64,000 nucleotides of DNA from Elmis aenea (Eukaryota; Arthropoda; Insecta; Coleoptera; Elmidae), in contig OX393577.1 of NCBI GenBank assembly GCA_947652605.1, positions 65,682,108 to 65,746,107 of the forward strand, in the 5' to 3' direction. This document shows positions 24,696-37,512 of this stretch, piece by piece. The number at the start of each line of letters is the position of its first letter. Position 1 is the stretch's first letter. The position numbers and the translations under genes were made by a program. The notes under the pieces are model-generated. The model ran no database searches and was not told the origin of the DNA. It worked only from the letters and a program-made list of their open reading frames with translations.

Positions 24696-26576
24696 ATAAA
24701 CTGTTCCTGTGATATACAAATCAATAATTAAAATTGTTTAGAAATAGTCGCTCAAGGAACATATGTATTAACTAAAGCACGGTATTTTTAGGAAATTATT
24801 AAAAATTAAAATCAGCTTATTGAAAGACATATGCAAAACAATTGTATTTATGTAAAGAGGCGATCGATAAACTGTTCCTGTCATATACAAATCAATAATT
24901 AAAAATGTTTAGAAATAGTCGCTCAAGGAACATATGTATTAACTAAAGCACGGTATTTTTAGGAAATTATTAAAAATTAAAACCAGCTGATTGAAAGACA
25001 TATGCAAAACAATTGTATTCATGTAAAGAGGCGATAAATAAACTGTTCCTGTGATATACAAATCAATAATTAAAATTGTTTCGAAATAGTCGCTCAAGGA
25101 ACATATGTATTAACTAAAGCACGGTATTTTTAGGAAATTATTAAAAATTAAAACCAGCTCATTGAAAGACATATGCAAAACAATTGTATTCATGTAAAGA
25201 GGCGATGGATATACTGTTCCTGTCATATACAAATCAATAATTAAAATTGTTTAGAAATAGTCGCTCAAGGAACATATGTATTAACTAAAGCACGGTATTT
25301 TTAGGAAATTATTAAAAATTAAAACCAGCTCATTGAAAGACATATGCAAAACAATTGTATTCATGTAAAGAGGCGATGGATAAACTGTTCCTGTGATATA
25401 CAAATCAATAATTAAAATTGTTTCGAAATAGTCGCTCAAGGAACATATGTATTAACTAATGCACGGTATTTTTAGGAAATTATTAAAAATTAAAACCAGC
25501 TCATTGAAAGACATATGCAAAACAATTGTATTCATGTAAAGAGGCGATAGATAAACTGTTCCTGTGATATACAAATCAATAATTGAAATTGTTTCGAAAT
25601 AGTCGCACAAGGAACATATGTATTAACTAATGCACGGTATTTTTAGGAAATTATTAAAAATTAAAACCAGCTCATTGAAAGACATATGCAAAACAATTGT
25701 ATTCATGTAAAGAGGCGATGGATAAACTGTTCCTGTGATATACAAATCAATAATTAAAATTGTTTCGAAATAGTCGCTCAAGGAACATATGTATTAACTA
25801 AAGCACGGTATTTTTAGGAAATTATTAAAAATTAAAACCAGCTCATTGAAAGACATATGCAAAACAATTTTATTCATGTAAAGAGGCGATAAATAAACTG
25901 TTCCTGTGATATACAAATCAATAATTAAAATTGTTTCGAAATAGTCGCTCAAGGAACATATGTATTAACTAAAGCACGGTATTTTTAGGAAATTATTAAA
26001 AATTAAAACCAGCTCATTGAAAGACATATGCAAAACAATTGTATTCATGTAAAGAGGCGATGGATATACTGTTCCTGTCATATACAAATCAATAATTAAA
26101 ATTGTTTAGAAATAGTCGCTCAAGGAACATATGTATTAACTAAAGCACGGTATTTTTAGGAAATTATTAAAAATTAAAACCAGCTCATTAAAAGACATAT
26201 GCAAAACAATTGTATTCATGTAAAGAGGCGATGGATATACTGTTCCTGTCATATACAAATCAATAATTAAAATTGTTTAGAAATAGTCGCTCAAGGAACA
26301 TATGTATTAACTAAAGCACGGTATTTTTAGGAAATTATTAAAAATTAAAACCAGCTCATTGAAAGACATATGCAAAACAATTGTATTCATGTAAAGAGGC
26401 GATAGATAAACTGTTCCTGTGATATACAAATCAATAATTGAAATTGTTTCGAAATAGTCGCACAAGGAACATATGTATTAACTAATGCACGGTATTTTTA
26501 GGAAATTATTAAAAATTAAAACCAGCTCATTGAAAGACATATGCAAAACAATTGTATTCATGTAAAGAGGCGATGG

Positions 26577-26751
26577 ATAAACTGTTCCTGTGATATACAT
26601 ACAAATCAATAATTAAAATTGTTCAGAAATAGTCGCTCAAAGAACATATGTATTAACTAATGCACGGTATTTTTAGGAAATTATTAAAAATTAAAACCAG
26701 CTCATTGAAAGACATATGCAAAACAATTGTATTCCTGTAAAGAGGCGATGG
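26577..26751. repeat. 175-bp unit, ATAC insertion
   Basis: Standard TTCAG/G61A/A81T/C155 lineage; opens the 11-unit duplication. Confidence 0.94.
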
Positions 26752-28461
26752 ATAAACTGTTCCTGTGATATACAAATCAATAATTAAAATTGTTTAGAAA
26801 TAGTCGCTCAAGGAACATATGTATTAACTAAAGCACGGTATTTTTAGGAAATTATTAAAAATTAAAACCAGCTCATTGAAAGACATATGCAAAACAATTG
26901 TATTCCTGTAAAGAGGCGATGGATAAACTGTTCCTGTGATATACAAATCAATAATTAAAATTGTTTAGAAATAGTCGCTCAAGGAACATATGTATTAACT
27001 AAAGCACGGTATTTTTAGGAAATTATTAAAAATTAATACCAGCTCATTGAAAGACATATGCAAAACAATTGTATTCATGTAAAGAGGCGATGGATAAACT
27101 GTTTCTGTGACATACAAATCAATAATTAAAATTGTTCAGAAATAGTCGCTCAAGGAACATATGTATTAACTAAAGCACGGTATTTTTAGGAAATTATTAA
27201 AAATTAAAACCAGCTCATTGAAAGACATATGCAAAACAATTGTATTCATGTAAAGAGGCGATGGATAAACTGTTCCTGTGATATACAAATCAATAATTAA
27301 AATTGTTTCGAAATAGTCGCTCAAGGAACATATGTATTAACTAAAGCACGGTATTTTTAGGAAATTATTAAAAATTAAAACCAGCTCATTGAAAGACATA
27401 TGCAAAACAATTTTATTCATGTAAAGAGGCGATGGATAAACTGTTCCTGTGATATACAAATCAATAATTAAAATTGTTTAGAAATAGTCGCTCAAGGAAC
27501 ATATGTATTAACTAAAGCACGGTATTTTTAGGAAATTATTAAAAATTAAAACCAGCTCATTGAAAGACATATGCAAAACAATTGTATTCATGTAAAGAGG
27601 CAATGGATAAACTGTTCCTGTCATATACAAATCAATAATTAAAATTGTTTAGAAATAGTCGCTCAAGGAACATATGTATTAACTAAAGCACGGTATTTTT
27701 AGGAAATTATTAAAAATTAAAACCAGCTCATTGAAAGACATATGCAAAACAATTGTATTCATGTAAAGAGGCGATAAATAAACTGTTCCTGTGATATACA
27801 AATCAATAATTAAAATTGTTTCGAAATAGTCGCTCAAGGAACATATGTATTAACTAAAGCACGGTATTTTTAGGAAATTATTAAAAATTAAAACCAGCTC
27901 ATTGAAAGACATATGCAAAACAATTGTATTCATGTAAAGAGGCGATGGATATACTGTTCCTGTCATATACAAATCAATAATTAAAATTGTTTAGAAATAG
28001 TCGCTCAAGGAACATATGTATTAACTAAAGCACGGTATTTTTAGGAAATTATTAAAAATTAAAACCAGCTCATTGAAAGACATATGCAAAACAATTGTAT
28101 TCATGTAAAGAGGCGATGGATAAACTGTTCCTGTGATATACAAATCAATAATTAAAATTGTTTCGAAATAGTCGCTCAAGGAACATATGTATTAACTAAT
28201 GCACGGTATTTTTAGGAAATTATTAAAAATTAAAACCAGCTCATTGAAAGACATATGCAAAACAATTGTATTCATGTAAAGAGGCGATGGATAAACTGTT
28301 CCTGTCATATACAAATCAATAATTGAAATTGTTTCGAAATAGTCGCACAAGGAACATATGTATTAACTAAAGCACGGTATTTTTAGGAAATTATTAAAAA
28401 TTAAAACCAGCTCATTGAAAGACATATGCAAAACAATTGTATTCATGTAAAGAGGCGATGG
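26577..28461. repeat. 11-unit segment, copy 1 (1,885 bp)
   Basis: Starts with a 175-bp unit and continues through ten 171-bp units, including one with GTGACATAC (27094), a T149 unit (27265), a G167A unit (27436), one ending GCGATAA (27607) and an A4T unit (27949). Confidence 0.88.
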
Positions 28462-28636
28462 ATAAACTGTTCCTGTGATATACATACAAATCAATAATTA
28501 AAATTGTTCAGAAATAGTCGCTCAAAGAACATATGTATTAACTAATGCACGGTATTTTTAGGAAATTATTAAAAATTAAAACCAGCTCATTGAAAGACAT
28601 ATGCAAAACAATTGTATTCCTGTAAAGAGGCGATGG
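28462..28636. repeat. 175-bp unit, ATAC insertion
   Basis: Duplicate of the unit at 26577, offset 1,885 bp; same linked markers. Confidence 0.94.
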
Positions 28637-30175
28637 ATAAACTGTTCCTGTGATATACAAATCAATAATTAAAATTGTTTAGAAATAGTCGCTCAAGGAA
28701 CATATGTATTAACTAAAGCACGGTATTTTTAGGAAATTATTAAAAATTAAAACCAGCTCATTGAAAGACATATGCAAAACAATTGTATTCCTGTAAAGAG
28801 GCGATGGATAAACTGTTCCTGTGATATACAAATCAATAATTAAAATTGTTTAGAAATAGTCGCTCAAGGAACATATGTATTAACTAAAGCACGGTATTTT
28901 TAGGAAATTATTAAAAATTAATACCAGCTCATTGAAAGACATATGCAAAACAATTGTATTCATGTAAAGAGGCGATGGATAAACTGTTTCTGTGACATAC
29001 AAATCAATAATTAAAATTGTTCAGAAATAGTCGCTCAAGGAACATATGTATTAACTAAAGCACGGTATTTTTAGGAAATTATTAAAAATTAAAACCAGCT
29101 CATTGAAAGACATATGCAAAACAATTGTATTCATGTAAAGAGGCGATGGATAAACTGTTCCTGTGATATACAAATCAATAATTAAAATTGTTTCGAAATA
29201 GTCGCTCAAGGAACATATGTATTAACTAAAGCACGGTATTTTTAGGAAATTATTAAAAATTAAAACCAGCTCATTGAAAGACATATGCAAAACAATTTTA
29301 TTCATGTAAAGAGGCGATGGATAAACTGTTCCTGTGATATACAAATCAATAATTAAAATTGTTTAGAAATAGTCGCTCAAGGAACATATGTATTAACTAA
29401 AGCACGGTATTTTTAGGAAATTATTAAAAATTAAAACCAGCTCATTGAAAGACATATGCAAAACAATTGTATTCATGTAAAAAGGCAATGGATAAACTGT
29501 TCCTGTCATATACAAATCAATAATTAAAATTGTTTAGAAATAGTCGCTCAAGGAACATATGTATTAACTAAAGCACGGTATTTTTAGGAAATTATTAAAA
29601 ATTAAAACCAGCTCATTGAAAGACATATGCAAAACAATTGTATTCATGTAAAGAGGCGATAAATAAACTGTTCCTGTGATATACAAATCAATAATTAAAA
29701 TTGTTTCGAAATAGTCGCTCAAGGAACATATGTATTAACTAAAGCACGGTATTTTTAGGAAATTATTAAAAATTAAAACCAGCTCATTGAAAGACATATG
29801 CAAAACAATTGTATTCATGTAAAGAGGCGATGGATATACTGTTCCTGTCATATACAAATCAATAATTAAAATTGTTTAGAAATAGTCGCTCAAGGAACAT
29901 ATGTATTAACTAAAGCACGGTATTTTTAGGAAATTATTAAAAATTAAAACCAGCTCATTGAAAGACATATGCAAAACAATTGTATTCATGTAAAGAGGCG
30001 ATGGATAAACTGTTCCTGTGATATACAAATCAATAATTAAAATTGTTTCGAAATAGTCGCTCAAGGAACATATGTATTAACTAATGCACGGTATTTTTAG
30101 GAAATTATTAAAAATTAAAACCAGCTCATTGAAAGACATATGCAAAACAATTGTATTCATGTAAAGAGGCGATAG
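28462..30175. repeat. 11-unit segment, copy 2 (ten units matched)
   Basis: Repeats copy 1 from its 175-bp unit at an offset of 1,885 bp. The 30005 unit still matches 28120, apart from its GCGATAG end, and the correspondence ends at 30176, which is G16/A81T where copy 1 has C16/A81. One visible difference is AAAAAGGCAATGG at 29479-29491. The duplication is absent from super-repeat copy beta. Confidence 0.87.
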
Positions 30176-32398
30176 ATAAACTGTTCCTGTGATATACAAA
30201 TCAATAATTGAAATTGTTTCGAAATAGTCGCACAAGGAACATATGTATTAACTAATGCACGGTATTTTTAGGAAATTATTAAAAATTAAAACCAGCTCAT
30301 TGAAAGACATATGCAAAACAATTGTATTCCTGTAAAGAGGCGATGGATAAACTGTTCCTGTGATATACAAATCAATAATTGAAATTGTTTAGAAATAGTC
30401 GCTCAAGGAACATATGTATTAACTAAAGCACGGTATTTTTAGGAAATTATTAAAAATTAAAACCAGCTCATTGAAAGACATATGCAAAACAATTGTATTC
30501 CTGTAAAGAGGCGATGGATAAACTGTTCCTGTGATATACAAATCAATAATTAAAATTGTTTAGAAATAGTCGCTCAAGGAACATATGTATTAACTAAAGC
30601 ACGGTATTTTTAGGAAATTATTAAAAATTAAAACCAGCTCATTGAAAGACATATGCAAAACCATTGTATTCATGTAAAGAGGCGATGGATAAACTGTTCC
30701 TGTGATATACAAATCAATAATTAAAATTGTTTCGAAATAGTCGCACAAGGAACATATGTATTAACTAAAGCACGGTATTTTTAGGAAATTATTAAAAATT
30801 AAAACCAGCTCATTGAAAGACATATGCAAAACAATTGTATTCATGTAAAGAGGCGATAGATAAACTGTTCCTGTGATATACAAATCAATAATTGAAATAG
30901 TTTCGAAATAGTCGCACAAGGAACATATGTATTAACTAAAGCACGGTATTTTTAGGAAATTATTAAAAATTAATGCCAGCTCATTGAAAGACATATGCAA
31001 AACAATTGTATTCATGTAAAGAGGCGATGGATAAACTGTTCCTGTGATATACAAATCAATAATTAAAATTGTTTAGAAATAGTCGCTCAAGGAACATATG
31101 TATTAACTAAAGCACGGTATTTTTAGGAAATTATTAAAAATTAAAACCAGCTCATTGAAAGACATATGCAAAACAATTGTATTCATGTAAAGAGGCGATG
31201 GATAAACTGTTCCTGTGATATACAAATCAATAATTAAAATCGTTTAGAAATAGTCGCCCAAGGAACATATGTATTAACTAAAGCACGGTATTTTTAGGAA
31301 ATTATTAAAAATTAAAACCAGCTCATTGAAAGACATATGCAAAACAATTGTATTCATGTAAAGAGGCGATGGATAAACTGTTCCTGTGATATACAAATCA
31401 ATAATTAAAATTGTTCAGAAATAGTCGCTCAAGGAACATATGTATTAACTAATGCACGGTATTTTTAGGAAATTATTAAAAATTAAAACCAGCTCATTGA
31501 AAGACATATGCAAAACAAATGTATTCCTGTAAAGAGGCGATGGATAAACTGTTCCTGTGATATACAAATCAATAATTAAAATTGTTTAGAAATAGTCGCT
31601 CAAGGAACATATGTATTAACTAAAGCACGGTATTTTTAGGAAATTATTAAAAATTAAAACCAGCTCATTGAAAGACATATGCAAAACAATTGTATTCATG
31701 TAAAGAGGCGATGGATAAACTGTTCCTGTCATATACAAATCAATAATTGAAATTGTTTCGAAATAGTCGCACAAGGAACATATGTATTAACTAAAGCACG
31801 GTATTTTTAGGAAATTATTAAAAATTAATACCAGCTCATTGAAAGACATATGCAAAACAATTGTATTCATGTAAAGAGGCGATGGATAAACTGTTTCTGT
31901 GATATACAAATCAATAATTAAAATTGTTTAGAAATAGTCGCTCAAGGAACATATGTATTAACTAAAGCACGGTATTTTTAGGAAATTATTAAAATATAAA
32001 ACCAGCTCATTGAAAGACATATGCAAAACAATTGTATTCATGTAAAGAAGCGATGGATAAACTGTTCCTGTCATATACAAATCAATAATTGAAATTGTTT
32101 CAAAATAGTCGCACAAGGAACATATGTATTAACTAAAGCACGGTATTTTTAGGAAATTATTAAAAATTAAAACCAGCTCATTGAAAGACATATGCAAAAC
32201 AATTTTATTCATGTAAAAAGGCGATGGATAAACTGTTCCTGTCATATACAAATCAATAATTGAAATTGTTTCGAAATAGTCGCACAAGGAACATATGTAT
32301 TAACTAAAGCACGGTATTTTTAGGAAATTAGTAAAAATTAAAACCAGCTCTTTGAAAGACATATGCAAAACAATTGTATTCATGTAAAGAGGCGATGG

Positions 32399-32568
32399 AT
32401 AAACTGTTTCTGTGATATACAAATCAATAATTAAAATTGTTCAGAAATAGTCGCTCAAGGAACATATGTATTAATTAAGCACGGTATTTTTAGGAAATTA
32501 TTAAAAATTAAAACCAGCTCATTGAAAGACATATGCAAAACAATTGTATTCCTGTAAAGAGGCGATGG
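32399..32568. repeat. 170-bp unit, 1-bp deletion
   Basis: TATTAACTAAAGCAC reads TATTAATTAAGCAC near unit positions 75-82. The corresponding units at 49397 and 52988 in super-repeat beta are normal length, so this deletion is private to alpha. It removes the single TAA that interrupts one reverse frame in TTCG-class units; I attach no meaning to that. Confidence 0.9.
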
Positions 32569-33081
32569 ATAAACTGTTTCTGTGATATACAAATCAATAA
32601 TTAAAATTGTTCAGAAATAGTCGCTCAAGGAACATATGTATTAACTAAAGCACGGTATTTTTAGGAAATTATTAAAAATTAAAACCAGCTCATTGAAAGA
32701 CATATGCAAAACAATTTTATTCATGTAAAGAGGCGATGGATAAACTGTTCCTGTGATATACAAATCAATAATTGAAATTGTTTCGAAATAGTCGCACAAG
32801 GAACATATGTATTAACTAATGCACGGTATTTTTAGGAAATTATTAAAAATTAAAACCAGCTCATTGAAAGACATATGCAAAACAATTGTATTCATGTAAA
32901 GAGGCGATGGATAAACTGTTCCTGTCATATACAAATCAATAATTGAAATTGTTTCGAAATAGTCGCACAAGGAACATATGTATTAACTAAAGCACGGTAT
33001 TTTTAGGAAATTATTAAAAATTAAAACCAGCTCATTGAAAGACATATGCAAAACAATTGTATTCATGTAAAGAGGCGATGG

Positions 33082-33256
33082 ATAAACTGTTCCTGTGATA
33101 TACATACAAATCAATAATTAAAATTGTTCAGAAATAGTCGCTCAAAGAACATATTTATTAACTAATGCACGGTATTTTTAGGAAATTATTAAAAATTAAA
33201 ACCAGCTCATTGAAAGACATATGCAAAACAATTGTATTCCTGTAAAGAGGCAATGG
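33082..33256. repeat. 175-bp unit with CATATTT
   Basis: ATAC insertion, TTCAG, G61A and A81T as usual, plus CATATTTATT, which breaks the ACATATGT palindrome, and a GCAATGG end. The CATATTT change is shared only with the unit at 53672, linking 32740-33427 to 53330-54017. Confidence 0.93.
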
Positions 33257-35821
33257 ATAAACTGTTCCTGTGATATACAAATCAATAATTAAAATTGTTT
33301 AGAAATAGTCGCTCAAGGAACATATGTATTAACTAAAGCACGGTATTTTTAGGAAATTATTAAAAATTAATACCAGCTCATTGAAAGACATATGCAAAAC
33401 AATTGTATTCATGTAAAGAGGCGATGGATAAACTGTTTCTGTGACATACAAATCAATAATTATAATTGTTCAGAAATAGTCGCTCAAGGAACATATGTAT
33501 TAACTAAAGCACGGTATTTTTAGGAAATTATTAAAAATTAATACCAGCTCATTGAAAGACATATGCAAAACAATTGTATTCATGTAAAGAGGCGATGGAT
33601 AAACTGTTCCTGTGATATACAAATCAATAATTAAAATTGTTTCGAAATAGTCGCTCAAGGAACATATGTATTAACTAAAGCACGGTATTTTTAGGAAATT
33701 ATTAAAAATTAAAACCAGCTCATTAAAAGACATATGCAAAACAATTTTATTCATGTAAAGAGGCGATGGATAAACTGTTCCTGTGATATACAAATCAATA
33801 ATTAAAATTGTTTAGAAATAGTCGCTCAAGGAACATATGTATTAACTAAAGCACGGTATTTTTAGGAAATTATTAAAAATTAAAACCAGCTCATTGAAAG
33901 ACATATGCAAAACAATTGTATTCATGTAAAGAGGCAATGGATAAACTGTTCCTGTCATATACAAATCAATAATTAAAATTGTTTAGAAATAGTCGCTCAA
34001 GGAACATATGTATTAACTAAAGCACGGTATTTTTAGGAAATTATTAAAAATTAAAACCAGCTCATTGAAAGACATATGCAAAACAATTGTATTCATGTAA
34101 AGAGGCGATGGATAAACTGTTCCTGTGATATACAAATCAATAATTAAAATTGTTTCGAAATAGTCGCTCAAGGAACATATGTATTAACTAAAGCACGGTA
34201 TTTTTAGGAAATTATTAAAAATTAAAACCAGCTCATTGAAAGACATATGCAAAACAATTGTATTCATGTAAAAAGGCGATAAATAAACTGTTTCTGTGAT
34301 ATACAAATCAATAATTAAAATTGTTTCGAAATAGTCGCTCAAGGAACATATGTATTAACTAAAGCACGGTATTTTTAGGAAATTATTAAAAATTAAAACC
34401 AGCTCATTGAAAGACATATGCAAAACAATTGTATTCATGTAAAGAGGCGATGGATATACTGTTCCTGTCATATACAAATCAATAATTAAAATTGTTTAGA
34501 AATAGTCGCTCAAGGAACATATGTATTAACTAAAGCACGGTATTTTTAGGAAATTATTAAAAATTAAAACCAGCTCATTGAAAGACATATGCAAAACAAT
34601 TGTATTCATGTAAAGAGGCGATGGATAAACTGTTCCTGTGATATACAAATCAATAATTAAAATTGTTTCGAAATAGTCGCTCAAGGAACATATGTATTAA
34701 CTAATGCACGGTATTTTTAGGAAATTATTAAAAATTAAAACCAGCTCATTGAAAGACATATGCAAAACAATTGTATTCATGTAAAGAGGCGATAGATAAA
34801 CTGTTCCTGTGATATACAAATCAATAATTGAAATTGTTTCGAAATAGTCGCACAAGGAACATATGTATTAACTAATGCACGGTATTTTTAGGAAATTATT
34901 AAAAATTAAAACCAGCTCATTGAAAGACATATGCAAAACAATTGTATTCATGTAAAGAGGCGATGGATAAACTGTTCCTGTGATATACAAATCAATAATT
35001 GAAATTGTTTCGAAATAGTCGCACAAGGAACATATGTATTAACTAAAGCACGGTATTTTTAGGAAATTATTAAAAATTAAAACCAGCTCATTGAAAGACA
35101 TATGCAAAACAATTGTATTCCTGTAAAGAGGCGATGGATAAACTGTTTCTGTGATATACAAATCAATAATTAAAATTGTTCAGAAATAGTCGCTCAAGGA
35201 ACATATGTATTAACTAAAGCACGGTATTTTTAGGAAATTATTAAAAATTAAAACCAGCTCATTGAAAGACATATGCAAAACAATTGTATTCATGTAAAGA
35301 GGCGATGGATAAACTGTTCCTGTGATATACAAATCAATAATTAAAATTGTTTAGAAATAGTCGCTCAAGGAACATATGTATTAACTAAAGCACGGTATTT
35401 TTAGGAAATTATTAAAAATTAAAACCAGCTCATTGAAAGACATATGCAAAACAATTGTATTCCTGTAAAGAGGCGATGGATAAACTGTTTCTGTGATATA
35501 CAAATCAATAATTAAAATTGTTTAGAAATAGTCGCTCAAGGAACATATGTATTAACTAAAGCACGGTATTTTTAGGAAATTATTAAAAATTAAAACCAGC
35601 TCATTGAAAGACATATGCAAAACAATTGTATTCCTGTAAAGAGGCGATGGATAAACTGTTTCTGTGATATACAAATCAATAATTAAAATTGTTTAGAAAT
35701 AGTCGCTCAAGGAACATATGTATTAACTAAAGCACGGTATTTTTAGGAAATTATTAAAAATTAAAACCAGCTCATTGAAAGACATATGCAAAACAATTGT
35801 ATTCATGTAAAGAGGCAATGG

Positions 35822-35897
35822 ATAAACTGTTCCTGTCATATACAAATCAATAATTTAAATTGTTTAGAAATAGTCGCTCAAGGAACATATGCGATGG
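35822..35897. repeat. Truncated 76-bp unit T4
   Basis: Same junction and body as T1, preceded by a G167A unit. Matches T8 (57001) as the right-hand landmark of the super-repeat. Confidence 0.95.
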
Positions 35898-37436
35898 ATA
35901 AACTGTTCCTGTCATATACAAATCAATAATTTAAATTGTTCAGAAATAGTCGCTCAAGGAACATATGTATTAACTAAAGCACGGTATTTTTAGGAAATTA
36001 TTAAAAATTAATACCAGCTTATTGAAAGACATATGCAAAACAATTGTATTCATGTAAAGAGGCGATGGATAAACTGTTCCTGTGATATACAAATCAATAA
36101 TTAAAATTGTTTCGAAATTGTCGCTCAAGGAACATATGTATTAACTAAAGCACGGTATTTTTAGGAAATTATTAAAAATTAATACCAGCTCATTGAAAGA
36201 CATATGCAAAACAATTTTATTCATGTAAAGAGGCGATGGATAAACTGTTCCTGTGATATACAAATCAATAATTAAAATTGTTTAGAAATAGTCGCTCAAG
36301 GAACATATGTATTAACTAAAGCACGGTATTTTTAGGAAATTATTAAAAATTAAAACCAGCTCATTGAAAGACATATGCAAAACAATTGTATTCATGTAAA
36401 GAGGCAATGGATAAACTGTTCCTGTCATATACAAATCAATAATTAAAATTGTTTAGAAATAGTCGCTCAAGGAACATATGTATTAACTAAAGCACGGTAT
36501 TTTTAGGAAATTATTAAAAATTAAAACCAGCTCTTTAAAAGACATATGCAAAACAATTGTATTCATGTAAAGAGGCGATGGATAAACTGTTTCTGTGATA
36601 TACAAATCAATAATTAAAATTGTTTAGAAATAGTCGCTCAAGGAACATATGTATTAACTAAAGCACGGTATTTTTAGGAAATTATTAAAAATTAAAACCA
36701 GCTCATTGAAAGACATATGCAAAACAATTGTATTCATGTAAAGAGGCGATGGATAAACTGTTCCTGTCATATACAAATCAATAATTAAAATTGTTTCGAA
36801 ATAGTCGCTCAAGGAACATATGTATTAACTAAAGCACGGTATTTTTAGGAAATTATTAAAAATTAAAACTAGCTCATTGAAAGACATATGCAAAACAATT
36901 TTATTCATGTAAAGAGGCGATGGATAAACTGTTCCTGTGATATACAAATCAATAATTAAAATTGTTTAGAAATAGTCGCTCAAGGAACATATGTATTAAC
37001 TAAAGCACGGTATTTTTAGGAAATTATTAAAAATTAAAACCAGCTCATTGAAAGACATATGCAAAACAATTGTATTCATGTAAAGAGGCGATGGATAAAC
37101 TGTTCCTGTCATATACAAATCAATAATTAAAATTGTTTAGAAATAGTCGCTCAAGGAACATATGTATTAACTAAAGCACGGTATTTTTAGGAAATTATTA
37201 AAAATTAAAACCAGCTCATTGAAAGACATATGCAAAACAATTGTATTCATGTAAAGAGGCGATGGATAAACTGTTCCTGTGATATACAAATCAATAATTA
37301 AAATTGTTTCGAAATAGTCGCTCAAGGCACATATGTATTAACTAAAGCACGGTATTTTTAGGAAATTATTAAAAATTAAAACCAGCTCATTGAAAGACAT
37401 ATGCAAAACAATTGTATTCATGTAAAGAGGCAATGG
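35898..37436. repeat. Block E: 9 full units (1,539 bp)
   Basis: Nine 171-bp units: 3 TTTCG, 5 TTTAG, 1 TTCAG. The first two match the start of block I; from the fourth on (CTCTTTAAAAG, T11, T149, TTTAG, C16, GGCACAT) it matches the 5458-6483 part of the 33-unit segment. The block is therefore a recombinant between a block-start module and a block-C module, the switch lying within about 36240-36581. Confidence 0.9.
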
Positions 37437-37512
37437 ATAAACTGTTCCTGTCATATACAAATCAATAATTTAAATTGTTTAGAAATAGTCGCTCAAGGAA
37501 CATATGCGATGG
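37437..37512. repeat. Truncated 76-bp unit T5
   Basis: Standard junction and T35/TTTAG body. Unusually, it is preceded by a GGCACAT unit (37266), normally a block-C class, that nevertheless carries the usual G167A end. Confidence 0.94.

Larger units (their letters stand above)
24008..35821. repeat. Block D: 69 full units
   Basis: Contains four 175-bp units and one 170-bp unit (net +15 bp). Classes by hand tally: 28 TTTCG, 28 TTTAG, 12 TTCAG and 1 TTTCA. It is dominated by a recurrent run: a unit ending GCGATAA, a plain TTTCG unit, an A4T/C16 TTTAG unit, a TTTCG A81T unit ending GCGATAG, then a G35/A57/A81T unit. That run occurs around 24867, 25722, 27607, 29492 and 34112. The 11-unit tandem duplication at 26577-30175 lies inside. 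Confidence 0.94.
20681..35897. repeat. Super-repeat copy alpha (about 15.2 kb)
   Basis: Unit order from 20681 through T3 (23932) to T4 (35822-35897) is repeated from 39394 to T8 (57001-57076). The offset is 18,713 bp up to the 1-bp insertion in the unit at 22562 and 18,712 after it, through 26576. It then changes stepwise: +171 (an extra unit at 45289 in beta), -1,885 (the 11-unit duplication present only here), +1 (the deletion at 32399), +3,591 (the 21-unit duplication in beta) and +589 (insertion with T7 in beta). Differences include AAAACTAG in the unit at 21023, ACATAATG at 22625 and ATTAGAAATT in the unit at 22734. Confidence 0.88.
35898..37512. repeat. 9+1-unit segment, copy 1 (1,615 bp)
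   Basis: Nine full units plus T5. Each unit has a counterpart 1,615 bp downstream in block F. Differences seen: T51 in 36069 but not 37684; T73A (CATATGAATT) and T115 in 38197 only; AAAACTAG in 36753 only; TTTCG in 37266 but TTTAG in 38881. Confidence 0.85.

Noticed and set aside
31990..32000. AAAATATAAAACC as an indel
   Set aside because: The unit remains 171 bp; it is a two-base substitution shared with units at 48884 and 52475.
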